Position numbers and translations under genes: made by a program. This document shows, piece by piece, positions 54,574 to 63,591 of a stretch of 64,000 nt of DNA. This DNA comes from Herbihabitans rhizosphaerae (GTDB taxonomy: Bacteria; Actinomycetota; Actinomycetes; Mycobacteriales; Pseudonocardiaceae), in the NCBI RefSeq assembly GCF_004216555.1, contig NZ_SGWQ01000015.1, forward strand, positions 62,001-126,000, in the 5' to 3' direction. The notes beneath the pieces were generated by a model. The model was not told the DNA's origin and made no database searches. It saw only the letters and a list, made by a program, of their open reading frames with translations. Position 1 is the stretch's first letter; each line of letters begins with the position of its first letter.

Positions 54574-55074
54574 ATGCGCAAAGGATTCTTGAGAATTGTC
54601 GCCGCCGTGACGGCCGCGAGCGCGATCGCCATGTCGGGGGCCGCGATGGCACAGGCCGACACGTCCCCGCCCGCGACGGCGGCACAGCAGGACGCCGCGA
54701 CTGTTCAGCGCATGCACGACGAGCTGAAGGCCGCGGGCGACAACAAGGACCTGGCCGGCTTGGAATCCAAGCTCGCCGAGTTGCGCCCGGTCCTGAGTGG
54801 GCTCGCCGCCAAGCCGCTGCCCAAGAGCACGCAGGACCAGGTCGGCGTCGCCACCCAACGGGCCAACGAGTTGGAGGGCCAGATACCCCAGGCTCGGATG
54901 TCCACTGACCCGCTCGGCCTGCTCGGCGGCTTGCTGTCGGCGCTGCTGTCCGCCCTGCTCGACCTGGTGTCGAGCCTGCTCGGCGGCGGTCTTCCGGTTC
55001 CGGTACCGCAGCTGCCCGTCCCGACACCGCCATTGCCGGTGCCGACTCCGCCGCTGCCGGTTCCGACACCGTAA
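54574..55074 (+). CDS. Small secreted protein with helical domain and PLPVPTP tail
   Basis: A 166-residue protein with a signal peptide ending at MSGAAMAQA (about residue 27). A helical stretch (about 35-108) has heptad-like Leu/Ala spacing (DLAGLESKLAELRPVLSGLA). A very hydrophobic Leu run (LLGGLLSALLSALLDLVSSL) follows, and a C-terminal Pro-rich tail is made of 18-base repeats encoding LPVPTP. The start is ATG 54574 with GAGGAG upstream. No family is recognised; a surface-exposed or self-assembling protein is possible. The 269 bases before it hold no gene I can support. Confidence 0.75.
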   Translation: MRKGFLRIVAAVTAASAIAMSGAAMAQADTSPPATAAQQDAATVQRMHDELKAAGDNKDLAGLESKLAELRPVLSGLAAKPLPKSTQDQVGVATQRANELEGQIPQARMSTDPLGLLGGLLSALLSALLDLVSSLLGGGLPVPVPQLPVPTPPLPVPTPPLPVPTP

Positions 55075-55086
55075 CGGCACGAACTC

Positions 55087-55123
55087 GACGGGCCCGGCAC
55101 ACCGCACGCGTGCCGGGCCCGTC
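55087..55123. terminator. Strong bidirectional terminator hairpin
   Basis: GACGGGCCCGGCAC at 55087-55100 pairs perfectly with 55110-55123 around nine bases. It sits between the convergent secreted-protein gene and the type VII cassette. Confidence 0.85.
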
Positions 55124-55134
55124 GTCGTGAATCC

Positions 55135-55632
55135 TCAGGCGACGCTGGAGCCGGCCGGGCGCACGCTGCGCACGAAGTCCTGGAAGTCGGGGAACACGGT
55201 CTCCAGCTGCGACGGCCGGCAGGTCAGCACCAGCTCGATCACCGCGCGCTTGTCCGGGTCGTCCACGTCGACCATCGACACGAAACCCTGACACTGCACC
55301 AGTTCCATCGACTGGCTGTGCACGGTGGCGCCGAGATCGAGCACCTGGCTCAACCCGGGCGACTCCGGCGAGCCGGCCTCGACGCGCTTGCGCACGGACA
55401 CCGGCACGTCGGCGCCCTCCAGCCGGCTCACCGACTCGTCGGCGATCTCGATCATGGTCTGCTCCGGCGGACGAATCTGGCCGGTGATCGTGATGTTCGC
55501 GGTGAAGCGATCCACCGAGGCCGGGTGCACCGCCACGAACGCGGCCAGGACCGCGCCGACCGAGTTCGGCGGTACCGATTCCCACCCCTCGGGCAGCGAG
55601 AACTCGATGCGGACCGGCAGTTCGGTTGCCAT
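55135..55632 (-). CDS. LpqN/DUF1795-like protein of a type VII secretion-type cassette
   Basis: A 165-residue protein without signal peptide. IEFSLPEGWESVPPNSVGAV and later EQTMIEIADESVSRLEGADV resemble the PsbP/LpqN/DUF1795 fold. The start is ATG 55632, 14 bases after the large substrate gene. Its position at the end of a WXG100-like/large-substrate operon suggests a chaperone or immunity role for the upstream protein; sequence alone does not decide. Confidence 0.65.
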   Translation of the reverse strand: MATELPVRIEFSLPEGWESVPPNSVGAVLAAFVAVHPASVDRFTANITITGQIRPPEQTMIEIADESVSRLEGADVPVSVRKRVEAGSPESPGLSQVLDLGATVHSQSMELVQCQGFVSMVDVDDPDKRAVIELVLTCRPSQLETVFPDFQDFVRSVRPAGSSVA

Positions 55633-55646
55633 GCAATGCTCCAGTG

Positions 55647-57002
55647 TCAGTCGAACGGATTGAGCTTGTCGGCGACATCGCCGACCGTGTCCACGACCTC
55701 GCCGGGGTCGACGGTGATCTCGAAGCCGATCTTGCCACCGACCCCGAGACCGACTCCGGCCTCGGCGCCGATCGTCCACTTGCCGTCTTCACCCTTGCCG
55801 ATGGTCGCATTCGCCTCGGCGCCGACACCGACCCAGCCCTCGGCCTTCGCACCCGCGCCGACCCCGCCGACGTCACCGTGTACCTCGGCCTCGGCCCGGC
55901 CGCCGGCGAACGCGTTCACGCCGGCCTTGATGCCGTCCTTGCCGATCGACGCCTCCGCGCCGGCCTCGGCGCCGATGTACCCCTTGACCGAACCGCCGAC
56001 CTCGGCGTACCCGTAGCGCGCCGAGCCCTTGGCCTCACCGCTGACCAGGTACGCGCCGGCCTTCGCGTCCGCGTACACGCCGTCCTTGCTGACACCGGCC
56101 GACCAGCCGGCGTCCGCGGACAGCGCCTTGATTCCCGCCTCACCCATCAGGGTGACGTTGCCGACCTGAGTGGCACCCTTCGCGTCCGCCTTGAACAGGC
56201 TGGCCTCGGTGTTGCCGCCGAACACCGTGACCTTGACGTCCGGGCCCTTCTTGTCGCCGGCGTTCTCGTCGAACTTGTGCCCCCACTGGCCGTACTTGCC
56301 GAATTTGCCCTTCTTGCCCTGGGCCTTCTGCGCCTTGTCGATCCAGCTGTCGGTCTTTTTGATGTCGATGGCGGCCTTCTGCGGGCCCTTCTTCTCGACG
56401 AACCTCGCCGGGTGGGCAAGCCAGTCCGGTGTGTTCTTGCCCTTGCCGCCGTGCTTTTCGATCTCCTTAGCGTGCGCGTCGCCGGCCTTACCGAGCTGGT
56501 CCTTCGCGCGTTCGAGGATTGCGGAGGCCTCCTTGCGCAGCGCGATTCCCGGATCGGTGAACGCACCGCCGTTCGGCTTGGGTCCGTTGGGGCTGCCGAT
56601 CGGTGCGTCGGGGTCCACGCCGGGAGAGAATGTTCCGCCCTTGGCAGCGAACTCCTCGGCCGCCTTCTTGGTCGCCTGCTCCCCCGCGTCCCATTTCGCG
56701 ATCGCCTCGCGGGCTTGGCCTTGCGCCCAGGTCAGCGAGGACACGTGCCCGTCGAGCGCCTTGGCGGCGGAGTCCAGGGAATCATGGCCGAGCTTCCAGT
56801 TGCCCTTCTCCGGGGTGAACTTCTCCCAGAACCCGTTGCTGGCCTGCCCGTCCCAGGCGGAAATGCGAACCGCGCCGAGGTCCTCCCCGACGCCTTTCAG
56901 CAGATCGGCTTTCTTGCGCAGGTCGTCGGCCGCGTTGGCGACCGCCTCCGGATTACCCGGAATCAGCTCTTTCGGATCGTCGGTCTGCCCGAGTGCGGCC
57001 AT
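55647..57002 (-). CDS. Large type VII-secreted-type protein with Gly/Ala repeat domain
   Basis: A 451-residue protein. The N-terminal part (about 1-120) is a helical T7SS-type signal domain (DDPKELIPGNPEAVANAADD, then WAQGQAREAIAKWDAGEQAT). A Lys-rich linker (about 160-245) has KGKNTPDWLAHPARFVEKKG. The C-terminal 200 residues are a glycine/alanine/valine-rich repeat (VGGSVKGYIGAEAGAEASIG) that should form stacked beta strands. No classic toxin domain is recognised. The start ATG overlaps the small WXG100-like gene by one base. Confidence 0.72.
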   Translation of the reverse strand: MAALGQTDDPKELIPGNPEAVANAADDLRKKADLLKGVGEDLGAVRISAWDGQASNGFWEKFTPEKGNWKLGHDSLDSAAKALDGHVSSLTWAQGQAREAIAKWDAGEQATKKAAEEFAAKGGTFSPGVDPDAPIGSPNGPKPNGGAFTDPGIALRKEASAILERAKDQLGKAGDAHAKEIEKHGGKGKNTPDWLAHPARFVEKKGPQKAAIDIKKTDSWIDKAQKAQGKKGKFGKYGQWGHKFDENAGDKKGPDVKVTVFGGNTEASLFKADAKGATQVGNVTLMGEAGIKALSADAGWSAGVSKDGVYADAKAGAYLVSGEAKGSARYGYAEVGGSVKGYIGAEAGAEASIGKDGIKAGVNAFAGGRAEAEVHGDVGGVGAGAKAEGWVGVGAEANATIGKGEDGKWTIGAEAGVGLGVGGKIGFEITVDPGEVVDTVGDVADKLNPFD

Positions 57003-57322
57003 CAGTTGCCTCCCGGAACGGGCGACGGGCCCGGCTGCGGATTCGGCAGGCCTTCCTTGGCGCGCTGATCGGTCTCGACGTAGGTTCTGGCGATTCCCTC
57101 GAGGGTCTCACCGGCGTTCGCGGACCGGCTCTGCAGGATTTTCTTCGCGAGTTCCCAGGTCGTGCAGAAACTGGCGATGGTCTCGGCGACCTTGCCGTGA
57201 CCGTAGGAGTCGCTCTTGCCGCTGACGTCCTCCAGGTTGGTGTCGTCCGCCTTGCCGATCGCCGTGGAGATCGCGCCGGCAGCCGTGTTGAGCTGCTCAG
57301 GGATCACTCCGTAACCGTCCAT
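57002..57322 (-). CDS. WXG100/EspC-like small secreted protein
   Basis: A 106-residue helical-hairpin protein of the type seen as partners in type VII secretion (DGYGVIPEQLNTAAGAISTA, a turn, then FCTTWELAKKILQSRSANAG and YVETDQRAKEG near the C-terminus). The central W-x-G is not exact but Trp is present. The start is ATG 57322. It is the first gene of a three-gene operon. Confidence 0.75.
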   Translation of the reverse strand: MDGYGVIPEQLNTAAGAISTAIGKADDTNLEDVSGKSDSYGHGKVAETIASFCTTWELAKKILQSRSANAGETLEGIARTYVETDQRAKEGLPNPQPGPSPVPGGN

Positions 57323-57448
57323 CCAGCCCCGCCCGCCTTCCGCCCGCGTGGACAGCCATCACGTGACCACGCTCCGACGTCGTTTGTATCGATCTGGTTC
57401 CCCCGATCGGAGTGGCAACTTCTGGGGGGGTTCGTGCGATAGCCAGTT

Positions 57449-58045
57449 GTGGAAGTGAACTGGGACTCTCTGGCAGTGCGCGCGTTCGAGGCGCGCGAGC
57501 GGCATCCGCGCGTGGTCGCGGCGGCTCTCGGCATGCTGACCAGCACCGTGCTCACGGTGATTCTGTGGTGGGGGCGCATGCCGACCGGGTGGGGTCTGGT
57601 GATCGCGCTGGTGCTGTGGCTCGTGTTCGCGAGCGTGTTCGCGGCGGTCACGTCCAAGCAGATCGAGCGGTTCGGGCCGGTGTTCCCGTCCGGCCGCTCC
57701 CGGGAGACGCGGGTGACGATCCGGCGGGCCGTGCGCCGTGGTGAGCCGGTGACCGACCGTGACCTGGCCTACGGCGTCGACTTTCACGCCGATGTCGTGC
57801 TCGCCCGGCCGTGTCATCCGGTGGCGGTGGCGGTCACCGGCGTGGTGTGCCTGATGGCCGGCGTCGGGTTCATGCTGTTCGTGGAGGGGTGGGACAAGAG
57901 CGCGGGCCCGCTGCTGCTGGTGCTGGCCGGTGCGCTGATGCTGGTGACGGCGCCGGCCGAGTTGTCACTGCGCCGTGGTGCGGTCGCGGCACAGCGGCAA
58001 GCGGCGGCGGTGCTGTACGCCAAGCACGAGCGGCCGATGAGTTGA
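57449..58045 (+). CDS. Four-helix membrane protein of unknown function
   Basis: A 198-residue protein. Two helices near residues 22-41 and 46-67, a cytoplasmic loop with VTIRRAVRRGEPVTDRD, and two more near 125-145 and 150-168, then a basic amphipathic tail. The start is GTG 57449; GTG 57455 is also possible. It is divergent from the type VII cassette and could belong to it functionally. Confidence 0.7.
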   Translation: MEVNWDSLAVRAFEARERHPRVVAAALGMLTSTVLTVILWWGRMPTGWGLVIALVLWLVFASVFAAVTSKQIERFGPVFPSGRSRETRVTIRRAVRRGEPVTDRDLAYGVDFHADVVLARPCHPVAVAVTGVVCLMAGVGFMLFVEGWDKSAGPLLLVLAGALMLVTAPAELSLRRGAVAAQRQAAAVLYAKHERPMS

Positions 58046-58121
58046 GCAGCTGGGACGACACGCAGGCATGCGGTGACCGAGCCGCCAGCCACTTGACAAT
58101 CACATGATCTTCTGCCTGCGT

Positions 58122-58139
58122 ACTTTAGCCCGCTAAAGT
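58122..58139. terminator. 18-bp palindrome ACTTTAGC-CC-GCTAAAGT, copy 3
   Basis: Same arms as the copies at 29219 and 29337, with the centre complemented. It lies 77 bases after the membrane-protein gene, in a 199-base gap that otherwise holds nothing I can support. Confidence 0.55.
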
Positions 58140-58244
58140 CCGGTGACCAGGACAAAGGCGCAGGTCAGGCGAGATCAACAACGGGCGCGACCGTGGAGAC
58201 CACACGCGTTTGGGCATCGTGCTGGGGTGCGGTCACCCTCACGG

Positions 58245-59446
58245 CTACCCGATCACGCGGACAGACGGTTCAGTAGGGCGGCGGGTCTGGGTCGGCGATG
58301 GGTTGGGCGCGGACGGTGGTTTTGTGTCCGAGTGGGCTGCGGGTGATGACGGTGTCGGGTGGGGTTGTTCGACGTGCCAGCCGGGCTTCTCCTTGCAGAG
58401 GTTGTGGCGTTCGCAGCGTGGGTTGAGGTTGCACAGGCAGGTGCGGCCGTGGTCGGTGTGGCGGAGGGTGTGATCGATGTGGCATCGGGTGGCTGGTCTG
58501 TCGCATCCGGGGTGGGTGCATCTGCGGAATCGCAATCGGATGTTTTCGGCCATCGCGGCGGGTGGATAGCGTTTCCTGCCGACGTCGGTGATCATCCCGG
58601 TTGGTGGGTCGTAGAGTATTCGTCGCCAGGTGGTTTTCTTGTCGGCCGCGAGTTCCCGCACGACGTGCGCGGGGAGTATGTCGACGCCGAAGAGTTCACC
58701 CGGCTTGTCACCCACACAATGGTTTTGATGTGTGACTGGTTCTCGCCGCAGAAGTGGTCGACGGCGGTGTCGAATCGCAGATTATCGAGACTGCGGGTGT
58801 CGCCTTGTTGCTTCAACCGTCGGGCGTGTTGGTCGATCCGCAGGTAGGCGGGGTAGAGCTGTTCGACAGGTCCCCGGATGCCGAGGAAGGCTTCGCCGTC
58901 GTCGTCCTGCTTGAAGGTGACACACCGGTCCTTGCGGCGCACCAGGCGGCGTTGTTCGGCGCCGTCGGGGTCGACCTTGTTCACCCAGTAGCGCACCTTG
59001 CGCTGAAACGGGGTGTAGTAGTCCGGCGGATCCGCCAACACACCAGCTTCCACCAGGGCGGCGTGCTCATCCGACAGCGGCCGGGTGACCTCGTACATCG
59101 CCCGGGCTTTCGCCCAATCGATCTCGCCCCGGGCGAGCGCGGACAGGGTCTGCGGGAGGCGGGTCACCAGCGCCTCGGCCATCGTCACCTGATGCGAAGC
59201 GTGCCCGGGTGACCACTTCAACGCCTGCCCGATCTCCTCGGACACGTTCTCGACTCCATCGCGCAGTTGGTTGTACTGGGCGAGTAGCCGAACCTCATCA
59301 GCACACAACGCGGCTTTGTCGCGCTCGACGTTTTCCAGCTCCGCTACCGTGCTCGCCTCATCCGGCGTAAACGGCCCATCGGAGAAATCGAACTCAGGCT
59401 CGCCAAATTCTCGAGGCGCGGTTGCGAGAACCGCGTCCCAAGACAT
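58245..59446 (-). pseudogene. DUF222/HNH endonuclease-like gene with frameshift
   Basis: The N-terminal frame (from ATG 59446) is a DUF222 domain (VENVSEEIGQALKWSPGHAS, then ARGEIDWAKARAMYEVTRPL). Near 58712 the frame shifts. The other frame continues naturally with KPGELFGVDILPAHVVRELA and an HNH end (CTHPGCDRPATRCHIDHTLR, then CERHNLCKEKPGWH). Together they match 13E12-repeat-type HNH proteins, which occur in many copies in mycobacteria and relatives. One base lost or gained explains the split; an assembly error is possible. Confidence 0.82.
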
Positions 59447-59604
59447 TTCCTCACCTATTACCAACACACCACAATTCTATCGGACTATCCACGAAAATGG
59501 CGTCCCCCATTCCGGTGGCAAGCTGGTCGCCCTGACACCTCCACGATGTCCAACCACGAGAGGGCGACCAGCGCGGCAGCCCAAAACGCACAAAGCGCAC
59601 TAAT

Positions 59605-60810
59605 TCAAGAAAGATCACCCGAGTCGGCGATCAGGTCAGCAAGCACAGCGCCAGCCTCAGCGTCCGGCGAGCCGGCGGGCAGCCACCCCTGATCCGCCCG
59701 CCGGTACGGGTACCAGCGGCGGTCACGGCCGTACCGCAGCTGCACGTCCCCGGCCGTCCACCAGTTGTCCGACCGCGAGAATTCCGGCGGTGAGTCCACT
59801 TCCGACAACGCGTCGGCCAGCGCGGCGGCCGCTCTGGCGCGCTCAACACCATCCGGCGTCCACGGCGTGTCCCAGGTGGACAGTCCAGCCGCGCCACCGT
59901 TTCTCCAGGCAAGCACGGCGACGTCGAAGTCCTCCCCCACGGCCGGCCGCAGCCTGGCGCGCAGCACCGGATCGCCATCCGACGCCGCAAGCCGCACCGC
60001 GTCGGCGCGCACGTCGAGCGGCTCAAGCGAGCCGGCGGCGAGCAGAGCACGCGCACGCGAGGCGGCGTCAGACACCAGCAGCCGCAGTCCGTCCGGGTCC
60101 ACCCCGGGGGCGGCGGCGAACGGCGGCACCGCCAGCGAACCGTCCACAGTGGACGGTGGAGCCGGCAGCGCGGCGGGCGTCGCGGCGTAGGCCTCGGCGG
60201 CAGGTGTACCGGGTACCCGAACCTCGGGCTCGGCGTGCGCGATGTTGCGACTGCGCAGCTCGTCCAGCAACTCCGACTCGGCGCGCCCCCGCAACAACAG
60301 CAGCACGAACGGATCGGCGTCCATCAGCCAGGCGACCTGATAGCAGAGCGCGGCCGCGTGCTTGCACGGCAGCTCCCAGCCGGCACAGTCGCACTCCGGC
60401 TCCAGATCACCGATCCCGGGCAGCAGGCGCACCCCGGCGTCGTCGGCGGCCGACACGAGATCGCGCGGCATGTCCCGGTCCAGCAGCGCCGCGATGTGCC
60501 CAGCACGGCCGGCCACCTGGTCGAGAAAGCGCTCCCACTCGACGTCGGACAGCTCATCGAGAGTCACCCGCGTTGCGTACGGCCCGTCGTCGGCGTCGTA
60601 CACCGTGGCGGCGATCCGGCCAGGGCTGACCGTGATCGTGTCGACCTGCCCGGCGGTGGCGAACTTGCGGCCACGGCGCAGTTGCTCGAGGTCCAGCGAG
60701 GTGTCCTCCAGCGCCTGCACCCACGCCTGCCCCCACCACGACAGCGCGCGCCGGTTCATCCGCTTGCCGGCGGGGAACGCCGGGAAACCCTTGACCCGGT
60801 CAGTGTTCAC
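59605..60810 (-). CDS. SWIM zinc-finger protein
   Basis: A 401-residue protein. The SWIM motif C-x-C-xn-C-x-H reads ECDCAGWELPCKHAAALCYQ near residues 138-157. The N-terminal MNRRALSWWGQAWVQALEDT is common to SWIM proteins that sit next to SNF2 helicases. The start is GTG 60810, overlapping the helicase stop as GTGA. It likely binds DNA or protein as part of the same complex. Confidence 0.87.
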   Translation of the reverse strand: MNTDRVKGFPAFPAGKRMNRRALSWWGQAWVQALEDTSLDLEQLRRGRKFATAGQVDTITVSPGRIAATVYDADDGPYATRVTLDELSDVEWERFLDQVAGRAGHIAALLDRDMPRDLVSAADDAGVRLLPGIGDLEPECDCAGWELPCKHAAALCYQVAWLMDADPFVLLLLRGRAESELLDELRSRNIAHAEPEVRVPGTPAAEAYAATPAALPAPPSTVDGSLAVPPFAAAPGVDPDGLRLLVSDAASRARALLAAGSLEPLDVRADAVRLAASDGDPVLRARLRPAVGEDFDVAVLAWRNGGAAGLSTWDTPWTPDGVERARAAAALADALSEVDSPPEFSRSDNWWTAGDVQLRYGRDRRWYPYRRADQGWLPAGSPDAEAGAVLADLIADSGDLS

Positions 60811-63581
60811 GGCGTGCTCCTCAACTCGACGAGGTTGGCCAGATCGGCGTCGGACAGCTCGGTCAGCGCGGCGTCACCGGAGGCGAGCACGGCGTCGGCC
60901 AGCTCCCGTTTCGACTCCAGCATCGCGGCGATCCGGTCCTCCACGGTGCCTTCGGTGATCAGCCGGTGCACCTGCACCGGGCGGGTCTGCCCAATGCGGT
61001 ACGCGCGGTCGGTGGCCTGCGCCTCGACCGCCGGGTTCCACCACCGGTCGTAGTGCACGACGTGGTCGGCGCGGGTCAGGTTCAACCCGGTGCCGGCCGC
61101 CTTGAGCGACAGCAGGAACACCGGCACCTCGTTGTCCTGGAACCGTTGCACCATCGATTCCCGTTGTGGCACAGGGGTTCCACCGTGCAGGAACAAGGTC
61201 GGCACACCCCGCTCGGCCAGGTGCCGTTCGAGCAGCCGGGCCATGCCGACGTACTGGGTGAACACCAGCGCGGAGCCACCCTCGACCAGGATCGTCTCCA
61301 GCAGCTCGTCCAGCAGCTCCAGTTTGCCGGAGCGCCCGGCCAGCCGTCCGGTGTCCTCCTTGAGGTACTGCGCGGGGTGGTTGCACACCTGCTTGAGCGC
61401 GGTCAGCAGCTTGACGATCGCACCGCGCCGCGCCATGCCGTCGCTGTCACGGATCTCGGCCATCAGCTCGCTGGTCACCGCCTGGTACAGGGCGGCCTGC
61501 TCCGGAGTGAGCGACACCGGCTGGTCGGTCTCCGTCTTGGCCGGCAGTTCGGGCGCGATGCCGGGGTCGGTCTTCTTGCGCCGCAACAGGAACGGGCGCA
61601 CCAGCGAGGCGAGTCGGCGCGCGGCGGCGCCGCCCCGGTCGGTCTCGATCGGGGTGGCCCAGCGCGTCCGGAACTCGGTGAGCGTGCCGAGCAGACCGGG
61701 CGTGGTCCAGTCCAGGATCGCCCACAACTCGGAGAGGTTGTTCTCCACCGGGGTACCGGTGAGCGCGACGCGGGCCGAAGCCGGGATCACCCGCAGCGCC
61801 CGCGCGGTGGACGAGCGCGGGTTCTTCACGTGCTGCGCCTCGTCCGCGACGAGCATGCCCCAGCCTTGTCCCGCAAGGGTTTCCGCGTCCAGCCGCATGG
61901 TGCCGTAGGTGGTGAGTACGAAGCCTGCGTGCCCGCCGGCACTGGAGGCATCAGTGAGCCCGTCGAGCGTGCGGCCGGGCCCGTGGAACCGGCGCACCGG
62001 GACACCGGGCGCGAACCGGTTGATCTCCCGCTCCCAGTTGCCGAGCAGCGACGCCGGGCACACCACCAGGGTCGGCCCCTGCCCCGGACGCGAACTCAGA
62101 TGCAGGTGCAGGGAGATCAACGTGATCGTCTTGCCGAGGCCCATGTCGTCGGCGAGGCAGCAGCCGAGCCCGAGCGAGGTCATCCGGGCCAGCCAGCGCA
62201 GGCCGCGCAACTGGTAGTCGCGCAGGGTGGCGGCGAGCCCGTCCGGCGGCCCCACCTCGTCGCCATCGTCCGGCTGGGAAAGCTTGTCCCGCAAGGATTC
62301 CAGCCATCCGGTGGGTGCCACCTCGACCTGCTGGCCGTCCACCTCGGCGGTGCCGGTCAGCGCGGCGGACAGCGCGTCGATCGCGGTGAGCGGCTTGGCC
62401 GCCCGCTCCCGCGCGCGCCGGATCAGGTCCGGGTCGACCAGCGCCCACTCCTCGCGCAGCCGCACCACCGGCCGGGTCGCGTCGGCCAGGGCGTCCAGCT
62501 CCGCCTCGGTCAGCGCGGACCCGCGCAGCGCGACCTGCCAGTCCACGTCGAGCAGCGCGCCGCCGGAGAAGAACGCCGGCATATCGGACGGCGCCGGCTC
62601 CGTGCCGAGGCTGACCCGAGTGCTCAGCTCGCGGGTCAGCTCACGCGGCCAGTGCACGTCGACGCCGGCAACGGCCAGGCTGGACGCGGCGCCGGACAAC
62701 AGCTCGGTGACCTCCTCGTCGGTCAGCACGAGTTCGTCGGGCACGGCGGCGCGCAGCAGCGACTCCAGCGGCGGCCACACCCTGGCCGCGCGCCGGACCG
62801 CCATGATCGTGTCCACTGTGGACTCCTGGGTGAACCCGGGCGCGCCACTGGCCCACAGATCCCTGGCGTCGGCGACCCGGCTGGGGTCGGCCAGGTCGTG
62901 CACCTGCACTACGGCGCGGAAGCCCGCGGTGGCGAGATCGTCGCCGGTGGGTTCCATGCGCAGGGAGATCCGCACCCCGCGGTCGACGCCCGCGCCGGTC
63001 TCGATGGCCCACCGGCGCAGCTCCGGCACCGGGGTCGGCTCGACCGCGGCGAACGCCGGCCCACCGGCGGCCAGCGCGGCGGCCGGGGTGCGCGGCATCG
63101 TATCGGCCACGGCGTCCACAAAGGACCGGAGCAGCGCGGACGCGGCCGGCAGCGTGTCCCCCGATCCGTCCGCGGACACCGGGACGGCGCGCGCCATGGC
63201 CGGCATCGCGGCGGCCAGCGCGGCCAGGTGTTCGAGATCGGCGGCGTCCAGCGGGCCGGCCCGCCACGCGTCCACGTCGCCGTCGGACACGCCGGGCAGC
63301 AGCCGCCCGCGCGCGACGAGATGCAGCGCGGCCTCGGTCACCGCACGCCAGAACGCGACGGTCGGGTGCCCGCCCGCACCCAGGAGAACAGGCAGCGCGT
63401 CGGCCACAGAGAGCCGGACGGCGGGGACCGTACGAGTGCGTACGGTCCCCGCCGAATCGGGAATGGCGACGGTCAGGTCACCCTGCTCGTCCGAATCGGG
63501 CCGCCAGAAGGCGACCGTTCCGGCGCGTGGCGGGTCCGACGGTTCGAACACCACCGCGCAGTTCGCCAAATCCCGTGTCAT
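60807..63581 (-). CDS. SNF2-family DEAD/DEAH helicase-like ATPase
   Basis: A 924-residue Swi2/Snf2 translocase. An N-terminal bacterial SNF2 domain (1-450) precedes the ATPase core: motif I ADDMGLGKT, motif II ADEAQH, motif III LTGTPVEN, and the helicase C lobe ending DRAYRIGQTRPVQVHRLI. Members remodel RNA polymerase or DNA-protein complexes (RapA/HepA-like). The start is ATG 63581, 10 bases from the ABC permease stop, with CGGAG upstream. Confidence 0.93.
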   Translation of the reverse strand: MTRDLANCAVVFEPSDPPRAGTVAFWRPDSDEQGDLTVAIPDSAGTVRTRTVPAVRLSVADALPVLLGAGGHPTVAFWRAVTEAALHLVARGRLLPGVSDGDVDAWRAGPLDAADLEHLAALAAAMPAMARAVPVSADGSGDTLPAASALLRSFVDAVADTMPRTPAAALAAGGPAFAAVEPTPVPELRRWAIETGAGVDRGVRISLRMEPTGDDLATAGFRAVVQVHDLADPSRVADARDLWASGAPGFTQESTVDTIMAVRRAARVWPPLESLLRAAVPDELVLTDEEVTELLSGAASSLAVAGVDVHWPRELTRELSTRVSLGTEPAPSDMPAFFSGGALLDVDWQVALRGSALTEAELDALADATRPVVRLREEWALVDPDLIRRARERAAKPLTAIDALSAALTGTAEVDGQQVEVAPTGWLESLRDKLSQPDDGDEVGPPDGLAATLRDYQLRGLRWLARMTSLGLGCCLADDMGLGKTITLISLHLHLSSRPGQGPTLVVCPASLLGNWEREINRFAPGVPVRRFHGPGRTLDGLTDASSAGGHAGFVLTTYGTMRLDAETLAGQGWGMLVADEAQHVKNPRSSTARALRVIPASARVALTGTPVENNLSELWAILDWTTPGLLGTLTEFRTRWATPIETDRGGAAARRLASLVRPFLLRRKKTDPGIAPELPAKTETDQPVSLTPEQAALYQAVTSELMAEIRDSDGMARRGAIVKLLTALKQVCNHPAQYLKEDTGRLAGRSGKLELLDELLETILVEGGSALVFTQYVGMARLLERHLAERGVPTLFLHGGTPVPQRESMVQRFQDNEVPVFLLSLKAAGTGLNLTRADHVVHYDRWWNPAVEAQATDRAYRIGQTRPVQVHRLITEGTVEDRIAAMLESKRELADAVLASGDAALTELSDADLANLVELRSTP

Positions 63582-63591
63582 GCATCTCCGT

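Noticed and set aside
55010-55072. Proline-encoding 18-base repeats as a second phase-variable tract
   Set aside because: The unit is a multiple of three, so copy changes would not alter the frame, and only a few imperfect copies are present.
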